Counted from the stretch's first letter, positions 5,001 to 12,679 are shown. The stretch: DNA of 12,742 bases from Thermoplasmata archaeon (GCA_021788795.1 JAJYKG010000035.1:1-12742), one strand, 5' to 3'. Numbers and translations: made by a program. The notes: generated by a model from the sequence alone, not told the origin.

Positions 5001-7399
5001 AGGGCTCCGAGGTCGACGTGGAGGCGGCCGCGGCCTTCGAGCCCGCCTCGGGGGCGGAGGGCTTCGTTCTCGAGGAGATCGAGATGCGGGGCTTCATGCG
5101 GTACGTCGAGAAGACGGACCCGCCCATCCGCTTCCCCGAGAAGTTCACCGTCATCACGGGCCGCACCGGCGCGGGCAAGTCGTCCATCCTCGACGCGATC
5201 ACGTTCGCCCTGTACGGCTCCACGACGCGGACGGACATCCAGACCGTGAAGACGTCGGACGTATGCCGACCTGGCGGCTACGTCCGCGTGGCGTTCCGCC
5301 AGGGGGACAGCCGCTGGGAGGTCCGCCGCGGCTTCACGACGAAGAAGGACTCCTACCTGGAGATCAGCCGCGACGGCGAGACGGTCTCCGGGACGATCCG
5401 GGAGAAGGAGCAGACCGTCCACGACGTCGTCGGCCTGGACTACGTAGGCTTCCGCAACTCGACCTTCGTCCGGCAGGAGGAGATGAAGGACCTCGGCTCG
5501 GCCCGCGGCGCGGACCGGCTCGCGGTCTTCCAGAAGCTCTTCCGCCTCGAGGTCTTCGAGCGCGCCCTGCAGAAGGCCAAGGAGCAGCAGGCCGCGGTGC
5601 AGTCGGACCTGCGGGCGAAGGACGCGGACATCGCCGCGCGCACGGAGGCCCTCCTGAGGCTGCCGCCCGCCCGGGAGGCGTTCGAGGACGCGCGGAAGCG
5701 GCTTGCGGCGGGCGGTTTGCAGCTGGCCGCCTTGGAGGAGAAGCTCCGTGCCGCCGAGGAGGACCTGAAACGCAAGGAGGCGGACCACGAGGCGTGGGTC
5801 CGCTCCAACGCCGCCCTCGAGGAACGAAGGCGGCAGATTAACGGCCTGCGACAGCGCATAGATGAGGCGCGGGAGCGAGGGAAGCAGGCCGCGGAGGTCG
5901 AACAGCAGCTCAAGAGTCTCGAGAAGGACGTGGTCGACCTTGACGCGGTCCGGGAGGAGCTGGACCGACTGAAGGAGCGCCAGCAGGGCCACGAGCGCGC
6001 GCGCCTCGCCGCAGACTCTGCGGCGCGACTCTTCGACCAGGCGAAGCGGGACCACGAGCGGCGACGCGACCAGATCAAGGACAAGATCGACGCGGTCCAC
6101 CGCAAGGTCGCGGCCCTCGACACGAAGCTCGACCGCGAGGGCGCCTTCAACCTCCTCCGGGACGAGGGGCGACTCGAGGAGCGCCTCGCGCGCATCACGC
6201 GGGAGCTGGAGTGGCTCGCCGAGCGGCCCGAGTTGGTGAAACAGCTGCACGAGGAGCACGCGCGCACGGAGAAGGCCCTCGCCCACATCCGCGGGAAGGT
6301 TGGCTCCATCGACGAGGGGTCCTTCGTCCTCACCGAGCTCCAGCGGCAAATCGAGGACCTCCGGGCGGACCTGAAGCGCGAGGTCGACGAGAGCCACGAG
6401 ACGCTCAAGCCCCTCGACGACGCGAAGATCACCGCGCTCCGCGAGCTCGACGCCCATGGATTCTCCGAGCGGGACCGACGGCACCTCGAGGAACTCACGC
6501 GGTCGGCCCAGGAGAAGACCGTCAAGCGCCGGAAGGCGGATGAACTGGCCGTCCGGATCAAGGGACTCGGAGACGCCACGGCCCTCCTCGCAGACCTCGG
6601 CCGCCAGACCGAGACCGCGGAGGCGGAACGGAAACGTCTCGAAGCCGACACGAGGGCGCTCGAGCCCAAGGAGGCGTCGTACGCCGGCGCGAGGCAGGCG
6701 CTCGAGAAGCTCCGCGGCACCCTGGACGAGGAGCGGCAGGCGTTCCACACCCTGGAGGGCCAGGCGAAGCAGCTCCATGCGCAGATCGAGGGACTGGAGG
6801 CCGACGCCGCGAAGCTCAAGGAGGCCGAGCGCGAACGGGACGCACTTCGGGTCCGCGCCGAGATCGCGGACGTCCTCGTGACCCGCATCTTCCACAACCG
6901 TGGCGTGGTCATGTACGCCATCGACCAGCTCCTCCCGGAGCTCGAGATCGAGGCGTCGCGGAACCTAGCCGAGCTCACGGACGGACGGTTCAACCGCATC
7001 AAGCTCGAGACGTACGAGGAGGGTCGCGGCCACGGCATCAAGATCCAGGTGCAGGGCGTGGACGGCCTCTGGCACGACGTGGGCGAGTTCAGCGGCGGCG
7101 AGAAGACGCAAATCAACGCGGCCCTGCGCTTCGCGATCGCCCGCGAGCTGACGTCCCTCCCGCAGATGGGGCGCGCCTTCGGCCGCATGAAGACCCTGTT
7201 CATCGACGAGGGCGACCTCGGCTCCCTGGACACGGAGGTCTCCCGGGAACTCTTCGTCCAAAAGCTCTTCCGCATGGGGGAGTTCTTCGAGAAGGTCATC
7301 CTGATCACGCACCTGGCCGAGGTCGCGGACCGCTTCCCGAGCCGCCTTCGGGTCACGATGACGCCGAACCAGGAGTCTCGCGTGGAAGTCCTGGCATGA
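4997..7399 (+). CDS. rad50: DNA repair ATPase Rad50, lacking the CxxC zinc hook
   Basis: This 800-aa SMC-like ABC ATPase is the partner of Mre11. The head motifs are complete: Walker A GRTGAGKSS (from residue 55), Q-loop Gln160 in STFVRQEEM, signature FSGGEKTQ (698-705), Walker B LFIDEGDLGSLD with Asp737-Glu738, and switch His772 in ITHLAEV. Residues of about 165-640 form a long charged antiparallel coiled coil. The zinc hook is missing: the only cysteine in the protein is Cys90, in the head, and there is no CxxC anywhere in the coil. Helix-breaking candidates for the apex are LAERPEL (about 406-412) and KVGSIDEG (about 433-440). The length is somewhat below the roughly 880 aa typical of archaea. 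The start is GTG 4997, inside the mre11 stop. This leaves about 22 Ala/Glu-rich residues before the usual N-terminus; GTG 5018 is an alternative. The stop overlaps the nurA start. Confidence 0.95.
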   Translation: MKGSEVDVEAAAAFEPASGAEGFVLEEIEMRGFMRYVEKTDPPIRFPEKFTVITGRTGAGKSSILDAITFALYGSTTRTDIQTVKTSDVCRPGGYVRVAFRQGDSRWEVRRGFTTKKDSYLEISRDGETVSGTIREKEQTVHDVVGLDYVGFRNSTFVRQEEMKDLGSARGADRLAVFQKLFRLEVFERALQKAKEQQAAVQSDLRAKDADIAARTEALLRLPPAREAFEDARKRLAAGGLQLAALEEKLRAAEEDLKRKEADHEAWVRSNAALEERRRQINGLRQRIDEARERGKQAAEVEQQLKSLEKDVVDLDAVREELDRLKERQQGHERARLAADSAARLFDQAKRDHERRRDQIKDKIDAVHRKVAALDTKLDREGAFNLLRDEGRLEERLARITRELEWLAERPELVKQLHEEHARTEKALAHIRGKVGSIDEGSFVLTELQRQIEDLRADLKREVDESHETLKPLDDAKITALRELDAHGFSERDRRHLEELTRSAQEKTVKRRKADELAVRIKGLGDATALLADLGRQTETAEAERKRLEADTRALEPKEASYAGARQALEKLRGTLDEERQAFHTLEGQAKQLHAQIEGLEADAAKLKEAERERDALRVRAEIADVLVTRIFHNRGVVMYAIDQLLPELEIEASRNLAELTDGRFNRIKLETYEEGRGHGIKIQVQGVDGLWHDVGEFSGGEKTQINAALRFAIARELTSLPQMGRAFGRMKTLFIDEGDLGSLDTEVSRELFVQKLFRMGEFFEKVILITHLAEVADRFPSRLRVTMTPNQESRVEVLA

Positions 7400-8427
7400 G
7401 CTACGTGGACGACATGCGGAAGGAGCTCGAGCTCCTCGTCCGGAACCAGCGGAACCTCCCGATCCCGCCCGAGGCCGTGCCGGACCTCCACGTCTTCCGC
7501 CCCGCGGACCCGCCGCGGGACATGGTCGCGGTGGACGGCTCCTACGCGTTCCTCCTGAACCTCTCGAGCTGGTGGCTCGCCCTCATCTCCGTCGGCCTGC
7601 TGCGGTACCGCTTCGACGGGGCGAAGTACAAGCGGCTCGACGTCCGCCTGATGCAGCGCATGCTCGGCATCTCCACCTTCGCCGAGTTCGTGGAGAAGCA
7701 GGACGACCTCCACCGGTCCCTGTTCGAGTTCACCCGGGGCGCGGGGGAGAACCAATCGCGGGACATGGTGAACGAGTACCGCCGGCTCATCGAAGGCCAG
7801 CTCGCGATCAACTTCGCGGACGACTTCGAGGGCGGCATCGTCGCCGTGGACGGCACCCTCTCCGAGTTCCCGAAGCAGTTCACGTTCATGAAGCGCCTCG
7901 TCGAGGTCTGCGAGAAGCGCGAGCACGTCCTCGTCGGCGTGTCGAAGGACAGCGCGCTCCACACGTTCGGCCAGGTCTTGACAGACGAGGACTTCCTGGC
8001 CCGCTGCCAGTCCGAGCTGCCCCACGACGCCATGGCGTTCGCCCGCGCGCCGAAGGAATCCGAGGCGGCGCGGGAGGGCCTCCTGCACGGGGACATCTAT
8101 TACGCACGGCTGCATCCGCAGGGCCGGAAGTGGTTCCGGGTGGACGTGGGCACGTTCCGCGACGAACCGGAGTACGTGTTCGGGCAGCTCGCGCCCTACG
8201 CGAAGAGCCTGGTGTCCGTCGGCTACCCGTGGCCGCTCATCGAGGCCCATCGCATGGCCGTCACCGTGCGGCAGCTCAAGCCCATCTACCAGGAGACCGT
8301 GATCAAGGCGGGGCTCCGCATGGGGATCGACGTGCGCACCCTCTTGGACGGCCTCACGGAGGTCGAGGGCCGCAAGCGCTCCGCCTTCCACGAGTACCTG
8401 GACAAGGTCGCGAGGGATCTGCGATGA
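7396..8427 (+). CDS. nurA: DNA end-resection nuclease NurA
   Basis: This 343-aa Mn-dependent 5'-3' nuclease works with the HerA translocase to produce the 3' single-stranded DNA used by RadA. It has the RNaseH-like NurA core: Asp47 in VAVDGSYA, Asp152 in IVAVDGTLSEFP, Lys184-Asp185 in VGVSKDS, and His285 in YPWPLIEAHRMA near the C-terminus. These are the conserved acidic and histidine positions of the family. The N-terminal 40 residues include a basic helix and IPPEAVPDL. ATG 7396 overlaps the rad50 stop (ATGA), and the nurA stop overlaps herA ATG in the same way, so stoichiometric production of the four proteins is likely. The residues WWLALISVGLLRYRF (about 58-72) are hydrophobic but belong to the core strand/helix and are not a membrane segment. 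Confidence 0.94.
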   Translation: MSYVDDMRKELELLVRNQRNLPIPPEAVPDLHVFRPADPPRDMVAVDGSYAFLLNLSSWWLALISVGLLRYRFDGAKYKRLDVRLMQRMLGISTFAEFVEKQDDLHRSLFEFTRGAGENQSRDMVNEYRRLIEGQLAINFADDFEGGIVAVDGTLSEFPKQFTFMKRLVEVCEKREHVLVGVSKDSALHTFGQVLTDEDFLARCQSELPHDAMAFARAPKESEAAREGLLHGDIYYARLHPQGRKWFRVDVGTFRDEPEYVFGQLAPYAKSLVSVGYPWPLIEAHRMAVTVRQLKPIYQETVIKAGLRMGIDVRTLLDGLTEVEGRKRSAFHEYLDKVARDLR

Positions 8428-9977
8428 AGATCGGGGAGATCGTCGCCGCGAGCGTGATCGACGGCCTCGTGGCCAAGCTGCAGCTGGGCAACCCGGAGGA
8501 ACTGCGCATCGCCTACCCCGTCATCGTCCAGGGCGAGCGATACGACTTCTACTGCCTCGTCGAGGACGTCCTGAACGAGGCGAGCGACATCGCGGACCAA
8601 TTGGCCGGCTCCACGATCAGCGACGTGGTCGTGCCGCGGCCGGAGACGCACGAGGGGTACGGCGGCCCCATCTTCTACTCGAAGGCGAAGCTGCGGATGA
8701 TCCAGCTCATCGACCGGGAGACGAAGGCCCTGAGCGAGCCCCAGACGATCCCGCCCTACTTCGCCGAGTGCCGCCACGCGACGAAGCAGGACGTGGAGCG
8801 GATCTACGAGCCCACCGCGAAGTCCGCGCCCCTCGGGACGATCACCGGGGTGGAGCCGTTCTACGTCCACGTGGACATGGAGAAGCTCGTGGAGAAGCCC
8901 TTCGCGATCTTCGGCCGCACGGGCACGGGCAAGTCGATCCTGAACAAGCTCGTCTGCACCGCGATCCTGTCGCGGGACGCCGGCAGCGTCCTCATCTTCG
9001 ACATGCACGGCGAGTACGGCGTGTACAGCAAGACGGACGGCACGGAGGGGCTGAAGTACTACTTCCCGGGCAAGGTCGAGATCTTCTCCCTGGACGAGAA
9101 GAACGCGGAGGCGAAGCCGTTCGTCCTGGATCCGGACCAGATCACGCCGGAGGACCTCATCATCGCGTTCCAGGACCTCACGCCGCCCATGATCGACCAC
9201 ATCTACGCGATCGATCGCACGAAGCCGCGGGGCGTCGACCTCGTGACGGCGATCCGCGAGAAGCAGGCCACGGAGGCGGAGGTGGAGGGCGGGCAGCTGC
9301 ACCTCATGGTCCTCCAGGCGCTCCAGCGGCGCATGGGGCGCTTCCAGCGCCTCCCGTTCATCAAGAAGGGCGGCAAGGACGCGTTCAGCCAGATGCTCGC
9401 CCTGATCAAGTCCGGCAAGAGCGTCGTCCTGGACTTCGGCGATTACGGCACGGACCAGATGATCTACCTGTTCGTCGCCAACGTCCTCGCCCGGCGGCTG
9501 TTCGAGCTGTACACGGAGCAGACCCCCGACTACCCGCGGCTCGTCCTCTTCCTCGAGGAGGCCCACAAGTTCCTGGACCCGCGCCTCGTCGAGTACTCGA
9601 TCTTCAGCCGCCTCGCGCGGGAGACGCGGAAGTTCAACCTCATCCTCGCCCTCATCGACCAGCGCCCCTCGCGCATCGACGACGAGGTGCGCAGCCAGCT
9701 CGCGAACCGCCTCGTCATGTCCCTCAAGGAGCCGTCCGACGTGGAATCGGCCCTGGCGGGCGTCCCGGACAAGGGGATGTGGGTGAACATCGTGGCCAAG
9801 CTGCCCCTGCGCACGGTCGCGGTCCTCGGGGACGCGATCCGCATCCCCACGGTGATCGACGTGCTCGAGTACGAGGACCTGAAGGTGCGCAAGTACCTCC
9901 TGCCGCCGGAGACCGTGGACGAGGGCACGATGGAGGCCATCGGGGACCGCGCGGACGACCTCCTGGGCCGTGGCTAG
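8424..9977 (+). CDS. herA: Hexameric DNA translocase/helicase HerA
   Basis: This 517-aa FtsK/HerA-family ATPase forms a ring that pumps DNA through the NurA dimer during end resection. The N-terminal HAS barrel (about 1-110) includes GEIVAASVIDGLVAKL. Walker A is FGRTGTGKS (GRTGTGKS at 164-171), followed by VLIFDMHGEYG. Walker B is VLFLEEAHKF with Glu378-Glu379. The conserved ALIDQRPSRID provides the polar sensor and arginine-finger residues. The C-terminal brace, with RTVAVLGDAIRIPTVIDV, is present. The length matches archaeal HerA. It is the last gene of the mre11-rad50-nurA-herA run; in Pyrococcus herA precedes mre11, so the order here is a rearranged version. No obvious terminator follows, but a new promoter starts about 52 bp downstream. 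Confidence 0.97.
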   Translation: MKIGEIVAASVIDGLVAKLQLGNPEELRIAYPVIVQGERYDFYCLVEDVLNEASDIADQLAGSTISDVVVPRPETHEGYGGPIFYSKAKLRMIQLIDRETKALSEPQTIPPYFAECRHATKQDVERIYEPTAKSAPLGTITGVEPFYVHVDMEKLVEKPFAIFGRTGTGKSILNKLVCTAILSRDAGSVLIFDMHGEYGVYSKTDGTEGLKYYFPGKVEIFSLDEKNAEAKPFVLDPDQITPEDLIIAFQDLTPPMIDHIYAIDRTKPRGVDLVTAIREKQATEAEVEGGQLHLMVLQALQRRMGRFQRLPFIKKGGKDAFSQMLALIKSGKSVVLDFGDYGTDQMIYLFVANVLARRLFELYTEQTPDYPRLVLFLEEAHKFLDPRLVEYSIFSRLARETRKFNLILALIDQRPSRIDDEVRSQLANRLVMSLKEPSDVESALAGVPDKGMWVNIVAKLPLRTVAVLGDAIRIPTVIDVLEYEDLKVRKYLLPPETVDEGTMEAIGDRADDLLGRG

Positions 9978-10028
9978 GACTCCCCTCGGCCCTCCCTCCG
10001 CGGAGTCCGTGGGCTTCGCCGCGCTACA

Positions 10029-10037
10029 CTTTTATAC
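10029..10037 (+). promoter_or_regulatory. TATA box for the 7-TM protein gene (leaderless start predicted)
   Basis: CTTTTATAC has a TTTATA core centred at 10033.5, 27.5 bp before ATG 10061. The mRNA should therefore begin at the start codon. It separates the downstream pair of genes from the herA operon as an independent transcription unit. Confidence 0.65.
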
Positions 10038-10060
10038 CCCGGGCCGAATGGGATAGGTCC

Positions 10061-10717
10061 ATGGCCCTCAGCATCCCCGCCATCTCCCCCAGCGCTGGCC
10101 TCATCGTGGGAGCCATCCTCCTCGTCACGGGGCTCCTCCTCGCGTTCTGGGGCCACGGCATCTGGGCCGCCGTCATGTCGATGATCGGCGCCCTGCTCGG
10201 CAGCGCGGTGGGCTACATCTTCGGCGCCGCGATCGGCGGCAGCGCGATCGTGGGACTGATCCTCGCCCTCGTCGGCGCGGTCATCGGCAGCATCCTCTTC
10301 TCCAAGCTCGTGAAGGTCGCCCTCGCGTTCCTCGTCGGCGTCCTGGCGGGTACCCTCGTCTATGCGCTCCTCCACGGCCAGGCGAACTTCAGCGCGACGA
10401 CGCTCGACGCGCCGCTCATCGTCGCGCTCCTCGTCGTCATCGTCGTCTTCGGCATCGCGTACTACTTCATCGACGACCTCATCGGAATCATCACGGCCGC
10501 ACTCGGCGGGCTCCTGGTCGCGGCCGGGCTGTACCTCGTGAACGTCGCGACGGCCCTGGCGGCCGTCGCGGGCATTGGCGCCTTCGTCCTCGGCGCGGTC
10601 GTGCAGACGCGGGCGATCAACCGCAAGCGACGCATCCGGGAGGAGCAGAGGGCCATGGAGCACGCCCAGGCGCAGGCGGTGCCCTACTACCCACCCCCTC
10701 CGCCGCCGCCCCCGTGA
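10061..10717 (+). CDS. Seven-TM, glycine-rich membrane protein with polyproline C-terminal tail (TMEM198/DUF4203-like)
   Basis: This 218-aa protein has about seven hydrophobic segments near residues 12-30, 33-55, 61-80, 84-104, 117-136, 138-160 and 163-182. Most carry small-residue and glycine patterns (GALLGSAVGYIFG, ALVGAVIGS, AALGGLLVAAG) typical of tightly packed helices. This overall pattern resembles DUF4203/TMEM198-like proteins, but the assignment rests on topology alone. A strongly basic stretch RAINRKRRIREEQR (184-197) follows the last helix and suggests a cytoplasmic C-terminus. The chain ends in a run of eight prolines after PYY, which would need aIF5A for efficient translation. 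ATG 10061 fits the leaderless promoter. The stop is separated from the next start by a single base, so the two genes are coupled. The function is unknown. Confidence 0.74.
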   Translation: MALSIPAISPSAGLIVGAILLVTGLLLAFWGHGIWAAVMSMIGALLGSAVGYIFGAAIGGSAIVGLILALVGAVIGSILFSKLVKVALAFLVGVLAGTLVYALLHGQANFSATTLDAPLIVALLVVIVVFGIAYYFIDDLIGIITAALGGLLVAAGLYLVNVATALAAVAGIGAFVLGAVVQTRAINRKRRIREEQRAMEHAQAQAVPYYPPPPPPPP

Positions 10718-10718
10718 G

Positions 10719-11165
10719 ATGATCGTCCGCCTCGAGCGCGTCGTCCCCTTCCCGCGGGACGCCGTGTATGCCTGGTGGACGGACTTCCGTCCGGACGACC
10801 ATCCGGGACGGCCGTCCCCGGCGACGAGCTCGCGGGAGATCCTGCGGCGCGAGGGCAACGAGGTCTGGCTGCGGGACCGCGCGGCCCGCCCCGCGCCGGT
10901 CACGATCGAGGAGCACGTGGTCCTCCGTCCGCCGGACGGGTACACGGTGGACGCCCGCTATCCCGGTGCCGACGTCCGGTACGAGTACCGCTTCGACCCC
11001 GTGGCCGAGGGGACGCGGATCCGCCTGGAGGCGGTCGCGCATCCGCGCCACGTCGGCCGGGTCCTGCTACCCCTGTTCCGCGGTCGCATCCAGCGCTACG
11101 CGGAGCGGGACACGGACTACCACCTGCGGCGGATGGCGGACGACCTCACGGGTGGCACTCCCTGA
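10719..11165 (+). CDS. SRPBCC-fold (polyketide cyclase/START-like) small protein
   Basis: This 148-aa protein begins MIVRLERVVPFPRDAVYAWW, a beta strand followed by a helix opening with FPRDxVYxWxTD, as in the SRPBCC/CoxG-like ligand-binding fold. Alternating strands follow (VTIEEHVVL, GYTVDARY, VRYEYRFDPV, GTRIRLEAVA). A long amphipathic C-terminal helix, IQRYAERDTDYHLRRMADDL, closes the hydrophobic pocket in this fold. The ligand cannot be read from the sequence. ATG 10719 comes one base after the stop of the 7-TM gene and probably depends on it for translation, which suggests that the soluble protein works with or near that membrane protein. The fold assignment is moderate; the length and layout fit. 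Confidence 0.62.
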   Translation: MIVRLERVVPFPRDAVYAWWTDFRPDDHPGRPSPATSSREILRREGNEVWLRDRAARPAPVTIEEHVVLRPPDGYTVDARYPGADVRYEYRFDPVAEGTRIRLEAVAHPRHVGRVLLPLFRGRIQRYAERDTDYHLRRMADDLTGGTP

Positions 11166-11196
11166 GGCACTTTCACCCATCCCCCTTCCGCCCCCG

Positions 11197-11206
11197 CCTT
11201 TATAGC
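11197..11206 (+). promoter_or_regulatory. TATA box for the RadA-like gene
   Basis: CCTTTATAGC follows a pyrimidine-rich stretch. The TTTATA core is centred at 11201.5, which predicts transcription from about 11229 and a leader of about 14 nt before ATG 11243. Unlike most promoters in this window, this leader carries a Shine-Dalgarno. Confidence 0.6.
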
Positions 11207-11230
11207 GAGCCTTCCATCGTTCCAGGGACG

Positions 11231-11237
11231 GGGAGGA
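11231..11237 (+). promoter_or_regulatory. Shine-Dalgarno GGGAGGA for the RadA-like gene
   Basis: GGGAGGA lies 5 nt before ATG 11243, just downstream of the predicted transcription start. It fixes the start and rules out the upstream open frame, which overlaps the SRPBCC gene. Confidence 0.6.
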
Positions 11238-11242
11238 CAACG

Positions 11243-12037
11243 ATGGCCCTCATCACGGAGACGCTCGCGACGCCGGAGGTACGCGTCGAGACACGCAAGG
11301 CCCTCACGACCTCCGTGCCGACCCTGGACCGCCTCCTCGGTGCCTTCGAGGCGGGGAAGGTCACCCTCATCGACAGCGGCAGCGACTTCGTCTTCCACCT
11401 CACGACCCTCCTCTGTGTGCGCGCGGTCATGGAGGGCGGGAGCGTCGTCTTCGTGGACGGCGGGAACTCCGTGGACCCGCACGGCATGGTGGCCCTGGGG
11501 AAGCACGCCGGGCTGACGCGCGAGGAGATCCTGCCGCGCGTCCACGTCGCGCGGGCGTTCACCTGCCACCAGATGACCACATTACTATTGGACATGTTGG
11601 ATAAAAAGATCGAGGAGACCCACGCCGGGCTCGCGGTCCTCGCCTGCCTCCCGGAGATGTACCTGGACGAGGACGTCGACGTGGGCGAGGCCCACGCGCT
11701 CTTCCAGCGGTCCCTGCGGGCGGCCCGCCAGGCGATCGCGGGCCGCGACGTCGTCGGACTCGTGACGAACGCAGGCCTGTCGAAGCTCTACCGCCGCCGG
11801 TCGATCCGCCGCCAGCTGTACGAGTCCGTGGACCGCGTGGTCCGCATCGCCCACGGGCGGAACGGCGTGCTGGTCACCCGCTCCGATTCCGACGTCGCGG
11901 AGTGGTACCGCCCCGTGCCACCGGACCAGCGCACCCTGGACGACTTCGCGGACGCGCGGCCGAGGATCGTGGACCTCGCGGCGATCAGCGCGCCGCACGC
12001 CCTCCGGAACGCGGAGCACATGCGGTTCTCCTGGTGA
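11243..12037 (+). CDS. RadA/RecA-superfamily paralogue with destroyed Walker A and B motifs
   Basis: This 264-aa protein follows the RadA core closely. VPTLDRLLGAFEAGKVTLI (25-43) matches the strand before the P-loop. VVFVDGGNSVDPHGMVALGKHAGL (68-91) matches RadA's WIDTENTFRPERI region, and ILPRVHVARAFTCHQM (96-111) matches the IYVARAFNSNHQ segment. A Walker-B-region helix and a strand with RNGVLVTRSDSDV follow. At the P-loop, RadA's GxxGSGKTQ is replaced by DSGSDFVFHLT (44-54), with no Lys-Thr. The Walker B aspartate (LLIVDS in RadA) is replaced by AVLACL (131-136). ATP binding in the usual way is therefore not expected. The N-terminal HhH domain of RadA is absent, as in RadB-like and KaiC-like paralogues. 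It may be a structural mediator of the recombinase. The gene contains a local patch of AT-rich codons around 11577-11610. It converges on the exporter gene with 6 nt between stops. Confidence 0.76.
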   Translation: MALITETLATPEVRVETRKALTTSVPTLDRLLGAFEAGKVTLIDSGSDFVFHLTTLLCVRAVMEGGSVVFVDGGNSVDPHGMVALGKHAGLTREEILPRVHVARAFTCHQMTTLLLDMLDKKIEETHAGLAVLACLPEMYLDEDVDVGEAHALFQRSLRAARQAIAGRDVVGLVTNAGLSKLYRRRSIRRQLYESVDRVVRIAHGRNGVLVTRSDSDVAEWYRPVPPDQRTLDDFADARPRIVDLAAISAPHALRNAEHMRFSW

Positions 12038-12043
12038 CACAGG

Positions 12044-12679
12044 TCAGAGGACGCCGGCGAAGGCGGACCACGCCAGGTATGCCGCGAAGACGGCGAGGAC
12101 AGCGATTGAGAAGGCGAGGACGATGTGGTACGTCTGGGCGTAGCGCTTCTGGGCCGCGCGCAGGAGGAACGGGAAGGTGCTAATCCAGAGGAGGATGCCG
12201 GCGAAGAAGCCGACGAAGACGAGCGGGCCGAAGGCGTCGATGAGGGCGATGCCCGCGGTCAACCACCACACAATCGAGTACGGACTCGTGAGGTTCGTGG
12301 CCACCCCGGTGACGTAGGAGGTCGCGTGGACGGCGCGCTCGGGCACGGCCATGACGGGCTCGGCCCTCCAGGCCTTCGACGTCTTCCAAGCGAGGTAGGC
12401 CATGACCGCGGCTCCGAGGAGGGCGATCGCGGGGAAGACGGACCGCGCGCTCAGGAGGTAGGAGTGCGCGAGGAGGGAGATCGTGAGCCACAGCAGGTCC
12501 ACGGTCATCGCGCCCAATCCCACGAGGAAGCCCGCGCGCCACGAGCGCGTCACCCCGTGCGAGGCGATGAGCGCGTTCACGGGCCCGGGCGGCGCGGCGA
12601 GGGACAGGGCCAGGAGGACGCCGATGCCCGCGCCCGCGAGGCTCTCGAGGACCACGCGGCGCGATGGCGGCGGAGGCAC
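12044..12679 (-). CDS. LysE/RhtB-family amino-acid exporter
   Basis: This 211-aa membrane protein is probably a proton-coupled exporter of amino acids or similar small solutes. The family signature SLAAPPGPVNALI lies in the first helix (about 26-38). A second conserved element, TNLTSPYSIVWWL (about 128-140), occupies the position of the usual NPxxxxFW motif. About six hydrophobic segments are visible, and the length is typical. The reading frame begins at GTG 12679. GTG 12655 is also possible; it gives MVLESLAGAGIG, closer to the usual short N-terminus, and fits better with a transcription start expected near 12674. The substrate is unknown. It overlaps nothing, but its stop is only 6 nt from that of the convergent RadA-like gene. 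Confidence 0.82.
   Translation of the reverse strand: MPPPPSRRVVLESLAGAGIGVLLALSLAAPPGPVNALIASHGVTRSWRAGFLVGLGAMTVDLLWLTISLLAHSYLLSARSVFPAIALLGAAVMAYLAWKTSKAWRAEPVMAVPERAVHATSYVTGVATNLTSPYSIVWWLTAGIALIDAFGPLVFVGFFAGILLWISTFPFLLRAAQKRYAQTYHIVLAFSIAVLAVFAAYLAWSAFAGVL

Noticed and set aside
5264..5266. Cys90 of Rad50 as a possible half of a zinc hook
   Set aside because: It lies in the ATPase head, about 70 residues before the coiled coil, with no second cysteine nearby.
7567..7611. A membrane helix in NurA (WWLALISVGLLRYRF)
   Set aside because: The segment is short, sits between conserved nuclease motifs and belongs to the soluble core of the family.
5440..8391. A 983-codon open frame on the minus strand opposite rad50 and nurA
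   Set aside because: It is a by-product of GC-rich codon usage. It is rich in Ser/Arg and Ala with no recognisable motif, and the plus strand carries intact Rad50 and NurA motifs through the whole stretch.
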